A stretch of DNA of 64,000 nucleotides from Macrobrachium rosenbergii (GCF_040412425.1 NC_089795.1:77325163-77389162); one strand, 5' to 3'. Shown: positions 20,989 to 33,711, counted from the first letter of the stretch. Translations and numbers: made by a program. The notes: generated by a model not told the origin, from the sequence alone.

Positions 20989-23519
20989 ATTCCTGGAATA
21001 AAGGTTTGCTCGCCAATCTTTCTAGTGACCCAGTATCTGACTACCGTAGCAATATAAAGTGTCAGGGGTTAATAAAACACCAGTAGCTATATCATATTCC
21101 CTAAGTCTTTTTTCACCTAAGCTATTCTTCATTCCTTCGTGAATCATTCCTCGGGTATCAACAAAATATCTGAAGGGAAAAAAGATCAATGTAGAATGGT
21201 GCCATTCAACTAAAGATTGCGGTCAGTTCATTTTTCCATTCTTAGGAACCACAACAAAGGACTCCGAAATGTATAGAATTTCACCTCTTCTATCAGAGCT
21301 ATTGTGGATTGATGAAATCAGTCCCTGGCTATCAAGAGACTGCACTGCATTGCTTACTTTCATAGTAAGATAATAAGAATTACAACATGTCAGAATACAC
21401 AGAAGGGAAGTTCATCTCAAAAGGAGATTACGCATGTACAAGAGTATCATATACACACACACATATATATACATATATTTATATATAAATAAATATATGT
21501 ATATATATAAACTTTTTTATCTATATGACTTAGACCAGCTGAAGCCCCTGGGGCGGTTCCCCGCAAGGAGTGTTACTAATAAAAGTTTTACTAAAAACTC
21601 CAGAATTTCTCCATATTTTATAACTGAAATAAAAGATGATCCTAAAGTACATACTTTGCCATTAAAATTCCGAGCTTTAATTTTATGGAACTGCTCGCAG
21701 GTAGAGGAAAACATTTGGGACCTTACAAAAGAAAACTCCGTGGCTGTAAATGTAGATAAATATGCCCTGTTAAAACTCTCAAGTATTGCTCCCTCAGCAG
21801 ACAATTTCACCAAGATGCACGATCCAAAGGGCAGAAATTTCAAAGCTACTTTGCCAATATTTCAAATCGAACCATATGGAAAAACCCAAAATAATTTTAG
21901 TCCATTACTGTCCTTAAGTGGTGCAATACTTGCAGGGCGAGTATAAAGTTTTATCAGTCTCTACGAAAATCAAGTTTAAATCTGCTTATGAGAATTGAAA
22001 AAAATATGATGGCGAAACACAACCTTTGTACACAGCAATTCAAACTCGCTCTCTCATAATAAGAAATGAGACTGTGACCATGATAATACACACGGCCTTG
22101 TTTAGATGACATTATCTGAGACGTTTTCTATCTTAGAAATTTTAACGCACAGCGTTACAGAAACTGAGGATCCTAAATTGTCTGCTAATTGCAGCCTCCA
22201 GGTAGATCAAACGGGATGACTAAATGCCAAAAGCGGCTGTCGGTGCGTTTTTTACTTGTTTTTTTCTCATGAACAGTAAGAAGCCTGGAGTCGAATGCAA
22301 ATGAAATCAATACGTGTTAGATTTACCACAGCTGCGAGAAAAGACTTCCAAACCGTTGAAGATATGGTGGTCACCAACGATATACCACCAGCAGTATCGG
22401 TATCACTTTCGTTCGCACCACTTTTTTATCGATGCCAAAACCACCGATGCTTTTCTTTACACCTACCAGCAGACCCTCGAACAATTGCGGGCGTCGTGTT
22501 ACAAGAAGTGCTAAGCCTATGGAGTCTATATGGAGGCCTTGCTTTATTGTTATGAGGTGGTACTTTTGGCGGGTGGATTACACAGGATTTTTCCCTCCAC
22601 GCGTTAAGAATAATCTACAGACTATACAAAACTCTCTCTCTCTCCCAATACAGGCCTGCTTGTTATAAACAAGTACATGATAATACGAATACGAACGCAC
22701 ACACAAATAAATAAATCAAAAGACGAAAAAAGGTGAGGATTAATAACAAAGGAAAAGGTAGGACTACCTCTTTAAAGAAGAACGATTATAATATGCAGGG
22801 AAGAGAACAGTTAGAAAAAGGATTCCAACGTTTGGCAGTAGAATGAAACAATCAAGATTAAATAGGGGTAAAGATAGCCTGACGGGTGTTACAAGGCCAA
22901 CCGATAATCGGCGCTCAATGTAACACTTACCTAAAATGACATATAATGGAGAGAGATAGTAAAAAATATCCTGTTGCAAAAGAGTATCGAGTGGTATATG
23001 TGTATCTGTAAAACACACACACATGATATGAACAAATTACGTAAATATTCATACAGAACAAACCAAGAAAGACAGTCACCTTGATAAGCAAGCTTCCACG
23101 GAAAAGAATACCTATTAAAAAGAAAAAAGAGAAAGATTCAATGTGTAAGACCAGTCAAAACAAAAGTGAAAATAACAAATAAAAGATACACGAATCCAAA
23201 ACACACGATAATAAATAAACAGCAGTTGAAAGATAAACAACAAAAGGAACATCATGTTCAAAATTAGCGAGTCTCTCTTAAACGCTTCTACCATTAATAT
23301 CCATAACAGTCAAATTAATGATGTAGGCACTCTACGCAACATGCCTCATGAACGAACTACATCAGATACGCGCAGCCCAGCAACGTGCTAGAAAAAGTTT
23401 ATTCACATACTGTTATTGCCATATGCCAGTGTATATAATCTTTTAGACGGTGGTACACCCCATAACTATTACCGTCTTCCTCGATGAAACTATCATTTTG
23501 TGCATCTAAGATGCTCTTA

Positions 23520-23524
<5 letters not shown>
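20988..23524. other. Unique sequence, no gene seen
   Basis: TA/CA-rich edges lie near 21452-21512. A forward frame (21434-21946, 170 codons) begins in that microsatellite. Its last 130 residues have ordinary composition but match nothing I recognise. Positions 22232-22262 (GGTGCGTTTTTTACTTGTTT) resemble the 3' end of the hairpin-rich repeat at 1808-1830. Confidence 0.4.

Positions 23525-23578
<54 letters not shown>
23525..23578. repeat. (GA)n microsatellite
   Basis: Uninterrupted GA run, with a second shorter one at 23791-23823. Confidence 0.95.
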
Positions 23579-23585
<7 letters not shown>

Positions 23586-23788
23586 TATAACAATGCCAGA
23601 ACAAAAAATCTGCAGCAGGCGACAGTTAGACTTACTGCTGGAAAAAATCTGGAGTCAAAAGTAATACTATTACCAATTATGCGGAATGACCAAATTCAAT
23701 GTTATCAAGAAACTGTGAATCGTCGAACTGGAAGCATTGGTAGCGGACATTATTGACAGTCTTTGCCTTGTCCTCGCTGAAAACCTTT

Positions 23789-23790
<2 letters not shown>

Positions 23791-23823
<33 letters not shown>
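23791..23823. repeat. (GA)n microsatellite
   Basis: Uninterrupted GA run about 210 bp from its neighbour. The intervening sequence is single copy. Confidence 0.95.
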
Positions 23824-23825
<2 letters not shown>

Positions 23826-25954
23826 AGAATTAACATGAAGTACTCAAACAATAGTTTGTTGTGAGCTGTGCTCACAGACGGAGGAAATTAAGAGGTAACC
23901 AAGAGCTTACGTGAAGAGTAATATTTTTAGTTCACATTTCAAGCAAAATATGAAGTACAATAATAACAACAAATAAACATTAAAACAACATAAACACGAG
24001 AGGAAGATAAAATTCGACATCAAAATGGTCCTTATCACGAGACGCTCGCAAATCCTTAGAGTCTACATTACCCATTATTACGATGGTATTTACGACCTTC
24101 GGTAGCGTATGGCGGTTATAAGGGGGAATGGGCGGTTAAATTTGGTCATATTTTATAGGACGATTATACAGAGGGATTGCAAGGGGATGAAAACTACAGG
24201 GGGCGATCAGGAAAGGTCGGACTAGTGTGGAGAGGCTTGTTGCGGGCCACGTTGCGAATGTGCTGCTGGATGGTCAGCTCAGTCTTACAGATAAGTTTGG
24301 TTGTATGAAGCATAGGCCTAAAATCGGGCTACCTAATACAGGTTTTTACACAAATCTTTCACCATTCACTCTCCCCGCTTACAAGCCGTGTTTTACTTGA
24401 TCATATTAAAAGGTGTTACGAGAAATCATTAGACATTTGCCACACGATGGCGCATCGTAATTGGCCTATTTAAGTGTGCACATATACCTACCTACAGAAT
24501 GGTCATTAATTTTACAGTAACCTTCCACATTAATTTAGCAGTAACATTTCACAATCTATATTTAGGGATGTTTAGTTTGTAATTATTCCCACGAATTAAT
24601 TCGTGGATCACAAAACTTTCAAACTAGCGTTTCCTGTTCCGCGTGTGTGAAGCTTGAATGGTTTATCGTTATAAATTGGAGCCTTGTTTCAGATAATTCG
24701 CTCGGCGTAATTAACTTTAGGGGTATATGTGCTTCAACGTGCAGAAGAAATCGCATATCATCGTTCGTTCAAGGCCACTGAACTATCCTATAACAATATT
24801 AAGTTCAGCAAGCGAAATTTAGTGTGCGTACGCCGAGGGGGTTTTGCATTCTGAAAAATCACAGCAAAAATTCTCAACAATAAAAACTATCCTTCAAATT
24901 GGTTAACTAATGTACTAGATTTGGAACCATATTAAGAAGTGAGAGAGGGAGAGACAGAGAGAGAAAGGGTTGGTTACCTTACTTCACAACTCAGACAACC
25001 TCTGCAGAGGGATCCCATTGAATCGACACTCCCCTGGAACCCGCTGGCCCTGGGATGATCCCATTACCGGTTGCATCATTTGGAAAAGTTTCCCTTTTCC
25101 TCCTAAAAAGGTCTGGAAACATCCTGAGTGAAAATAAAAAAGGTACTGTGTAACTGAATTCTCCTTTTATAAACCTTAAGTTATCGTCTATTTCTTTGTT
25201 AGATTTACATACTGATTCTTCCCAAGGAACAGGATGTACTAAATTTGGTCTCGATGACGAAATGAATACTATGGGAATCAGCTACTCTGGAGGAATGTAT
25301 GTACAGTAAAAAAAAAAAAAAAGTTTCATTCAATTTCATAACTTTATTTATCGTAAATTCCTCTTCATAGTACGAGTTGCTATTCCGTCGTGCAAAACTT
25401 AGCCCATTCACTAATCGTAAAAACAGTATGAAAATATAATATTAGTTATGATTATAATATCAATATAAAGCACCGTATTAACAGAAACGCTGGTTTGTGT
25501 ATAACTGCGGAAAAGCCACAAATTACTTCAACATCAAATAAGTCAAGATTCATCTGATATCCCCACTAAAGTATGCATCAGATTATTACCAGGAAAGAAT
25601 GCTATTTGCCCGGAGACGAAATACGCGTAGAATTATACAATGTGCAAGACTGTTCTCGGGATCATATGTGAAGGAATAATGAAATGCAAATGGAATAGGC
25701 AGGAAATGGTGTAAGACCCGGCGGTTACGTCATATCATTCAACTAACTGTGATTGACGAAGTTACACGCTCTTCTTCTGGCTCCTATTCGACTGACTGTA
25801 CACTGACAGTTTACCAGCAAATAGAATGTGGCGTATTTACCCACGAAATTCAGGCAATAGAGTGAAACGCCGTTAATAGAAACAAAGTCATCCTTATTCA
25901 CAAGGAAAAAAATTGGAAAATTGTGATAATTCATTTTCTTGGTTGGCAGAGGGA
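23824..25954. other. Unique sequence, no gene seen
   Basis: An A-run lies at about 25308-25322 and a short GA patch near 24940. No domain or repeat family recognised. Confidence 0.4.
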
Positions 25955-26265
25955 TTTCTATATGGATGTAGTTCTTCATTGGAGGGGTGGGTAGAGCTCT
26001 CGGCTAGCACGCTGTTGGCCCAGCGTTCGACTCTCCGACCGGCCAATGAAGAATTAGAGGAATTTGTTTCTGGTGATAGAAATTCATTTCTCGTCATAAT
26101 GTGGTTCGGATCCCACAATAAAGTGTAGGTCCCGTTGCTAGGTAACCAGTTGGTTCTTAGCCACGTAAAATAAATCTAATCCTTCGGGGCAGCCCTAGGA
26201 GAGCTGTTAATCAGCTCAGTGGTCTGGTTAACCTAAGATATACTTATTTTTTTCTATATGGATGT
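25955..26265 (+). mobile_element. SINE-1 full-length copy with perfect 15-bp target-site duplication
   Basis: The body runs from 25970 to 26250 and the same 15 bases, TTTCTATATGGATGT, lie directly on both sides (25955-25969 and 26251-26265). The tRNA-like head has a consensus B-box core GTTCGACTC (26025-26033), with GGCTAGCACGCTGTTGGCC forming an anticodon-arm-like stem upstream. The body follows (GGTGATAGAAATTCATTTCTC, then GGTCCCGTTGCTAGG, then AGCCCTAGGAGAGCTG). The end is GATATACTTATTTT. In tRNA-derived SINEs RNA polymerase III transcribes from internal A/B boxes and a LINE enzyme inserts the copy. The perfect duplication means this insertion is comparatively recent. Confidence 0.93.
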
Positions 26266-26997
26266 GGCCATGAAACACCGGCACCTAATGAGAAGTTGCA
26301 TATGATTAATGTAAAAAATAATACAAATAGTGTAAAACGTCATATGAATGAGGACGGATTACATATTTTAATTCTGTGAATAATTCAGGTCTGTGATTTG
26401 ACTTTATTACAAAGATTTTGTAAATTTGATCGTTGTTTTTAAAATTCGATATATGATGCAAAGGTTCGACATGTGATATAAAGGTTAAGCCCAGAAAGAC
26501 AAAATTGTATATTTTTTTTTAATAGCAAGCTTCCTATTGTGTAAAGATCAATATGAACAATTATCTAAACTTCAAGAAACTGAGCGGATAAAATAAATAC
26601 ACAGCATTAACTTTAGACGTAAAGTGACAAAGGAACATCTATAATATATATTTCATGCAATGTTTTTAGAAATAAAGTAAAGGATGGTGATCAACCTGTA
26701 AATTATTTCATATTGAAATGCAGAGTAGCATAAATAAATATAAAGATAATCGTACCACAACTTGGCTATCAATAATAAATAAATATTGGAAATATCCCAC
26801 AAGTAAAGAAAAAAAGATATACCCCACTCTCTCTCTCTCTCTCACTGATGTCTAACTCCATTTGTCTCTTTAAAAGAGGCTGGTGTTCACATCACTCAGC
26901 AGTACCCACATGTGCGCATACTCTATTCAACATACCCACTCATACCAATGATGGGAACCCTACTACCTTGCCCATCAAAATCCCCTAATAATAATTC
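26266..26997. other. Unique AT-rich sequence
   Basis: No gene seen. There is a short duplicated word, AAGGTTCGACATGTGATATA against GATATATGATGCAAAGG, around 26449-26490. Confidence 0.4.

Positions 26998-27049
<52 letters not shown>
26998..27049. repeat. (CT)n microsatellite
   Basis: Uninterrupted CT run. Confidence 0.95.
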
Positions 27050-27052
<3 letters not shown>

Positions 27053-27714
27053 ATTGTCACACATCCTCAATTCGATCCAGCTTAAAAGTAAAGGAAACCT
27101 GAGCGCAGCAGCTGTTCTCTCCACATCTCTTCGTTCGTTCTGAATGAGCTTACGGCCCATGAAATCGACGAGACGAAAAACCGTGTCAGAATCTTTCGGA
27201 CGAGCGATCATCGATATCGACACCTTCATTATCTTCATTAGGTGAGGAGCACCTAAACCGGTCACAGTGTTTCCTCGCTCCGTCCATACCCAACGCCCAT
27301 TTTTTTTTTTATTCGTCTCCCAAAGCGTGGGCTGGGTACGGCCAAAACAGTGTAATATATCATCATTATTAGGTCCTACCGGGAAGGCTAGGGGTGTACG
27401 TATTCTCTTCGGTGGCCGTCTGTCTGCCTGATTCATTCTCTCTTTTAAGAGAGAGAGAGAAAAAAGCTAAAAAGATGCATGAATGAAACTGTTTTGAAGG
27501 TGTGGATAAAGTTTTAACAGAATATGTAAAATACATGTACCGCTGCATTCGGGATGCTTGTGATCTCTCTTTCTCTCTCTGTAAAAGAAAGAAAAAAAAA
27601 GCTAAACATACTGTACATATGAATGAAAACGTTCTGAAGAAGTGGACAAAGTTTTAACCCATCTCTATGTAGAATAGAGGTACTGATGCATTTAGGATGC
27701 TCCTGATATCTAAG
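27050..27714. other. Unique sequence, first part less AT-rich
   Basis: Positions 27060-27430 have near-balanced base composition and a minus-strand frame of 146 codons (26996-27436) whose C-terminal end is the Arg-Glu microsatellite. No recognisable domain. From 27430 to 27700 an imperfect duplication is visible: GAGAGAGAAAAAAGCTAAA with CATGAATGAAA recurs near 27588 with CATATGAATGAAA. Confidence 0.4.
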
Positions 27715-27990
27715 TAAGTATACCTTAGTTTAACCAGACCACTGAGCTGATTAACAGCTCTCCTAGGGCTGGCCCGAAGGATTAGACTTATTTTACGTGG
27801 CTAAGAACCAATTGGTTACCTAGCAACGGGACCTACAGCTTATTGTGGGATCCGAACCACATTATACCGAGAAATGAATTTCTATCACCAGACATAAATT
27901 CCTCTAATTCTTCATTGGCCGGTCGGAGAATCGAACACGGGCCTAGGAGAGTGCTAGCGAGTACGATATCGACCCACCCAATGAGGAACT
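27715..27990 (-). mobile_element. SINE-1, full-length copy, minus strand
   Basis: The complement shows the same head-to-tail order as the copy at 25970: GTTCGATTC B-box core, CCGACCGGCCAATGAAGAA, AGAAATTCATTTCTCGG, GGTCCCGTTGCTAGG, AGCCCTAGGAGAGCTG, and the end GGTATACTTA. No convincing target duplication is left. The minus-strand frame 27833-28234 runs through it and is not a gene. Confidence 0.9.
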
Positions 27991-29775
27991 GATCTCTCTC
28001 TCTCTCTCCCCTATTATCTGAAATACCAGACTTCAAAGCATTGTTTTCTTGTTCTAAAGCATTATATGAAAATAAAAGAGCAAATTGTTTAATACACGAA
28101 TATAGACTTTTATTGCCTTTTGAATTGCGCAGCAAATAATTAAAGAATAACCAAGTCAAAATTGTTACTATTACCCTTTTGTTCTGCCTAACGGCCTTTA
28201 GAAGACACAACAATGAAACAACACTTGTTTGCAAGGTGACGTCAGTTGAATGGTATGACTGTGCTTTTGGGGGAAACCATTGTTATCACTGCGAGTGAGT
28301 ATTTAACAATGCTATTACGAACAAGAGTCTAAAACCACTTTCATATCAATCTGTCGGGCTTTAGAAGGGATTTGATAAAATCCCGTTTGCAAAATTTCCC
28401 CGTGATGATGAGACATTCCCTTGGTTTTAAAATAGTCGTTATAAAACTAGGCCTAAACATTTATACGCTAATTGTTTCCATTTACCAATTGTCACTACAG
28501 AGCTTTGTGCGGTTAATAATTACTGTTCTAATCCAATACTGTTAATTTTTAATGATTATTGCGTGCAGAGTAGGGTCAATGTGTTAATATGCAAATATAG
28601 ACAAAAAATGTAATTATCTTACATTGCACTTGCTCTTTACTGAAATATTCCTAAATTAGCATGTCAGCTAATCATAAGGAATTGCGTCCGTATATATATT
28701 ATTAAACATCAATTTCGAGCATTATTCAGCAACTCGGTTGCTGTTAAGAAATTATAATAATACATTAGTTACAGGTTCAAAGATAGGTCGCTTTTTAAAG
28801 CTTTGAAAGCAACTTGCGTGCGATTGTAAATTTTTATCATCATCAATATTCATGCGTTTCAAACATCTTAAGTCCAAAAGTTCAAAGTTCTTGCGATTTT
28901 TGCACGAATACTTAAATTTATTCAGTATTCTTTGACCCAACAGGTACTAAGTTCTCTTATCGCTGATGAAATTTACTCAGTAAATGGTTCTTTATATCGG
29001 TAAATGATTGATAACAGTTAATGACTGATAACAGTTACTTTAGATTTAATAGTTGTTTTGCCCCTTATCAAAACTGATAATCGTAAGAAAATCAATGCAC
29101 ATGAACGATTTTCTTTCTACCACTTTCAGACGTTGTCTTCTTCACCATATTAATAATATTTAAATGCTTTCCTTATCTCATTTAATATCAGAATGCTTGG
29201 CTGCTCCTCTTCATGAACAATTTGAGTCTGGAAGTGATTATTTTTTTCTATCTTGGGTGTTTTATTTGTATAAAATATATACAGTTCTTACAAAATTAGT
29301 TTTTCAGTGGTAGGAATATTTTCAATATTTCCTGTAAATTTTACTTGGTTTTTAAACCATGAAGTGATTATTTGCTTATAGTTAAGGAACGAATGCTTCC
29401 ATTGCTTTGAATCATCGGGAGAATGGTTCTTGTTACATTAATTAATGAACGAGTGGGTTCATGTACCTTTAATCAACGTGTCTACAGTACTGTTACTTTT
29501 AAACAATGGTTAACGGACGCCTGTTTTCCAATCTTCAAGTTAATAAGCCCACTGATATTTATTTACACATCGATGAACACTCAGTTTCTGTTTCTTTTTT
29601 TTCTTTGCAGCACTTGCTTGGTTTTTTTTTTTATAATATTTATCAAGAGGAGTAGTGTTTATTTTAATCTCGTATATTTTTTTTTTCATCATCAAGTAAC
29701 TTCTCCCTTTAGGGGGTGGCTTCGAAGAAAAATAAGTCACTCGCACATTAATACTTTAGCAGCTGAACCATAAAA
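27991..29775. other. Unique AT-rich sequence, no gene seen
   Basis: Only T/A-rich frames. Short repeated words are seen near 28985-29050 (AATGATTGATAACAGTTA then AATGACTGATAACAGTTA). Confidence 0.4.
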
Positions 29776-29779
29776 GAAC

Positions 29780-30910
29780 CCCGTGCAGAAAACTCCCACA
29801 TCAGCCGCTTCATACACCTCCACATTAGACTCATCAGCAGCACGTTATATGATCTGCACCTTTTACTTCTTATCTTGCACGTTCTCTAGGCTTCCTAGGT
29901 ATTAAGAACAAGCCTTTCCAAGACCTCGTGCACAACATTTATCCATCACTTCCTAAACCTTCCTTTCCTCCTTATCCCTAGTGTTGGTGAATTATACATT
30001 CGTTGCACTAACCTATTCACCTCAATTTCTTCGACGTGGCCAGACCATCTTAATACACTCGGAATCATCCTTCACTTATGGTAAACATTTAACCACCTCT
30101 ACGTATTTCTGCTTTCCTCACCATTGCCATTCTTCTCGTTTATATAAAGTATGCAAACATTTCATATCAACAGCTTAAAAATGATTTCCTTTCATCCACA
30201 CCTCACTTCCACAAAGGAGAGTTGGCCCAACAATCCACTCATACATTTGGAAAATCCAAGTCTCCTCCCAATCTTTTCCACACAGCTTGCTACTTTTCTT
30301 GCTTCACCTATTTTGACTCACCTATTCTCTCATCCTATAATCATCCATCACACTGACCTCCAGATACCTATAAAAACCATCTGCTTCCATCCTTCCACTC
30401 ATCCTTATTATTAATCATTGCCCATCTTCCTAGATTCCATTTATTATCACAACATTTTCAAACTAACTGTTTCACTAGTTTCTGGAGTTTCTCTTCGCTA
30501 CTCCCGGTCAGTACTGTATTATCTGCTATCCCAAATTAATTCTATTCCTGCAAGCAGCAGCCATTCCACACACCATTCATGACTTATTTTTCCACCATTT
30601 GTGTAAACTGCCCCATCACTTCATCCACAAAGAAACTGAACAGCCGTGGGGGCAAAATACCCTAGTTTCAGAAACGCTTTTACACCGAACCAAATCAGTC
30701 TCCCATCTACATATTCCAACAAACTTTGCTTCTATCATAACACCTTTAATTACTTTCAATAAGTATATTATATCCTTAATATTTTCCAAATTGTTTCTAA
30801 TGGTTTTATCGTAAGCTTTATCTAGGCCTATGTATGACACACAAGGCTTTTCCTTACTGTTTTTGATCCCTGTATCTCTGGCCCTAACACTGCGGTCCCC
30901 ATGACCCAAA
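29780..30910 (-). pseudogene. Decayed LINE reverse transcriptase, C-terminal half
   Basis: Read on the minus strand from 30909, the conceptual protein shows landmarks in LINE order. Near 30820 is YIGLDKAYDK, the RT box usually written FIDLEKAYDRV. About 55 residues on comes a decayed ETRVFCPHGC, corresponding to VRQGCVLSP. At 30195-30250 is YEWIVGPTLLCGSEVWM, matching the VPTLLYGSETW region after the catalytic core. Near 30030 is LRWSGHVEEIEVNRLVQRMY, and near 29941-29970 a Gly-Arg-rich RRKGRFRK.WI box, all typical of the C-terminal part of these polyproteins. Stops and frameshifts separate the pieces, so it cannot make an enzyme. Clade not assigned. No long terminal repeats are seen. Confidence 0.75.
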
Positions 30911-30984
30911 TATGAAATTATACAAATCTGTTACACACACAGATATATGTGTGTGTGTGTGTGTGTGCGTGCGTGGGGACACGT
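30911..30984. repeat. Short (TG)n patch
   Basis: CACACACAGATATATGTG runs into (TG)n at 30949-30968, an approximately palindromic CA/TG block. Confidence 0.7.
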
Positions 30985-31110
30985 GTCCTAGTGGTTATGA
31001 CTGTCACCTCACCAGCTAGAAGATCAAGATTTCAAATGTCTTGCAATATGGGGATATATTAAAACCTATTTGCCGTAGACTGTAATATGCTGCAGCCGGG
31101 GTAACGAAAG
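30985..31110 (+). repeat. Possible decayed tRNA-derived SINE head
   Basis: CCTAGTGGTTATGACTGTC resembles an A-box/D-arm head. AGATTTCAAATGTC, about 45 bases on, resembles a degenerate B box at class-I spacing. Acceptor and T stems do not pair, and only this copy is visible in the window. Confidence 0.3.
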
Positions 31111-31814
31111 TCGTAAGGTTGGTAGCATCATTTCATAATATTAGTCTCACCTTCAAAGATAAAAGTGTACACAAACGCGCGCGCGCACACACATATATGT
31201 ATATATATATACATATACACATACATTGTGCATTTATGTGTGTGTGTCCGTATGAAGAACAAAAAAAAATGGACAAAGCATTCCGCGCCTGAATTGTCTT
31301 TCCAATGAAAATAAAAAAAATACAACCAACCCACAAACTCGGACCGCACCAAGCCAGAAGAGCACTTTACAAGCCCATTCTGTTGCTGTTAGGGAGCCCA
31401 CCCACTGTCATTCATAAGTCTGGGTAATGATCCTGACCACAGGGATAGGTCTCGGCATACAAGTGACTACCGTTATGGAACGTGAGTGTACACTCATTCA
31501 AATATGACATGAAAGACACCGACCTTTCCCAGCTCTCTTGGGGAACCATCAGCACGACTGTGCAACATACTGATCACATACTGTACTTTGTAAAATAAGA
31601 GTTACCCTGTAGATAAATAATGATATCAAGGTTTTAAGTCTTATAAACACTAAAAGGGCCATTTTTACATCAGTAATTAAACTCTAGCAATACTATGTCA
31701 AAATGTCCTTATTCTCTAGATTTATTTCAAGCGTTCCCTCAACCAGCAAATAGTAGCCTCAAAATAGATTATGGAATTTGACACTAGTTAAAGATATCTC
31801 TTGAAGATATTTCG
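31111..31814. other. Unique sequence
   Basis: A CA/TA microsatellite patch lies at 31180-31230. No gene is recognised. Confidence 0.4.
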
Positions 31815-31832
31815 CTACTGCTGCTGCTGCTG

Positions 31833-31873
<41 letters not shown>

Positions 31874-31874
31874 G
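31815..31874. repeat. (CTG)n-(CTA)n trinucleotide repeat
   Basis: Five CTG-type units pass into about twelve ACT/CTA units. Confidence 0.9.
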
Positions 31875-32263
31875 TTCCTCCTGATGCTACAACTACTATT
31901 TATTACAAAAAAAAACACTAAAAAATAAAGACAAAAAATGGAACCTCACCAGTGCACCTCTAATTCACAGCCAACGCAGAATTATGACAGGAACTTGATG
32001 CTGGATACCTAAACAATGATTATCATCCTAAGCACCACACTGAAATGCTCGAGGTCTTACTATACGAGTCTGAGAAGCATCATTCATGAAAAAATATATA
32101 ATTCGACTCTTAAGGTACAAGTTAGGTCTTCGGTCTTTCACGAAAAATTAGATACTCTTAATTTTAATATTATACGTCAACCGTTTCGGGTCTTTTCACC
32201 TCCTCCGCCCACTTGTGGATAAAAAAAAATACATATATATATGTAAAACGGGTACAGTCGAAA

Positions 32264-32264
<1 letters not shown>
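31875..32264. other. Unique sequence
   Basis: No feature recognised. Confidence 0.35.
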
Positions 32265-32356
<92 letters not shown>

Positions 32357-32371
32357 TTTTAATATACATAG

Positions 32372-32434
<63 letters not shown>
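32265..32434. repeat. (CT)n and (TA)n compound microsatellite
   Basis: CT run 32266-32305, TA run 32311-32354, a 23-bp AT-rich spacer, TA run 32378-32433. Confidence 0.95.
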
Positions 32435-32439
<5 letters not shown>

Positions 32440-32565
32440 ACTTTTTTATCACATCACCGTGATTCATATTCAATCAGTAAGCTACAAACGTCTTTTAATA
32501 TCCAATTCGCTCTACCTCGGAAATAATATATTTTCATATATGTACCGAGGGTAATTTTTTAGTTG

Positions 32566-32603
<38 letters not shown>
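32435..32603 (-). repeat. (TA)n-linked arm repeat, minus-strand copy
   Basis: The complement of 32435-32568 matches 14797-14912 and both arms at 58417-58640 (blocks ACATATATGAAAATATATTA, GGTAGAGCGAATTGG, GACGTTTGTAG and GAATCACGGTGATGTGAT). It sits exactly between two TA tracts, one ending at 32434 and the other at 32569-32603. Confidence 0.8.
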
Positions 32604-32608
<5 letters not shown>

Positions 32609-32920
32609 AACATCCGTGGCATTAATGAAATAAAATAAAAAAGAAAATATATGAATGAATAAATAAATAAATAAATGAAACAAACGCTGGGATAAATCCA
32701 AAGCGTCAGGCCTAAAGTAATCCTAATGATGCTAGATGATGAGCCCTTGAAACAAAAATCATATAAGCCTGTCAAGCCAGACAGGAGGGAGAGAGAGAGA
32801 AAGAGAGAGCAATATATAAAGGTAAGGTGATCTTCATAGGGGTTGCTCTAATCAGGGATGTCCTGTCCATCTTCGCAGGAATGGATGAGGGAACGGTGGT
32901 GCCAGTTCATTCTTTTTTTT
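32604..32920. other. Unique sequence
   Basis: Short AATA tetranucleotide and GA patches (32656-32680 and 32788-32810). Nothing else recognised. Confidence 0.35.
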
Positions 32921-33190
32921 CCGTTATTTTCTTCGGCTTTATGTCTTTAATTAACTTATATTAACATTTAATTCATCAAGGCTTTGCTATTATTCATGGA
33001 TGCATTTTAAAACTGTTGCATTTAATTTTCAAAGAAAGTGCATTCATTCTATTTATTCCGTTATTTTCTTCGGCTTTATGTCTTTAATTAACTTATGCTA
33101 ACATCTAATTCATCAAGGCTTTGCTATTATTCATGGATACATTTTGAAAGTGTATACATTCGATTTTTTAATACAGTGCATTCATAAAAC
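32921..33190. repeat. Tandem duplication, period 137 bp
   Basis: CCGTTATTTTCTTCGGCTTT at 32921 recurs at 33058, followed by the same AT-rich text through CTATTATTCATGGAT, with about ten differences in all, mostly towards the ends. The copies are adjacent. Confidence 0.9.
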
Positions 33191-33711
33191 GCTGTCCTTC
33201 AAAATCACCCTGATCAGGAAATTAATAGTTGGTTATCAATCGCTTCTTATCCTGTCGTTCAGATTGCACATGAAATATTATACGCAGATATTTACGCTTA
33301 AAATCGATATTTACGTTGTATTTCCTTCCATTAGATAGGTACACTAAAATAAAACAAGCCATTTTTCACCACGAAATACACATTCGAGATTTTTACAGTT
33401 TGCTGAAGTTCCATAATACTGTATCGAGAGAAATTATTTCGCTGACCGCTAACTAAAAAATATCGGATTCAGTCTGACAGAGCGACCTTGGGGAATTTTA
33501 ACCATGCTTTCAACTGTACTTAACAGGATTCTCTTTTGGAAAATCTATACTGCTGCTACTGATCCTATTTAACATTGACAGACTGACTTGAAAAATGTTA
33601 TGGGATAAGATTGTTTACTTGATGAACAGGGATATCCACGTTGTATAAAGGAACATTTCGCGACTCCTCCATCGAAAAATATCAATTTTAACCTTGAAAA
33701 CGTTAAGTATA
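33191..33711. other. Unique sequence
   Basis: No feature recognised. Confidence 0.4.

Noticed and set aside
20990..21360. Possible LTR-retrotransposon RT fragment on the minus strand
   Set aside because: A phrase like SFVVVPKNGKMN recalls the VVPKKNGK motif of Gypsy/Pao elements, but the flanking motifs are absent and stops intervene. This is too weak to annotate. A translated search giving a continuous RT alignment would revive it.
21434..21946. 170-codon plus-strand frame as a gene
   Set aside because: It begins in a TA/CA microsatellite. The remaining sequence has normal composition but nothing I recognise, and an antisense frame of 108 codons overlaps. It would need a protein search to be reconsidered.
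26996..27436. 146-codon minus-strand frame
   Set aside because: Its C-terminus is the Arg-Glu microsatellite and the rest matches no family I know.
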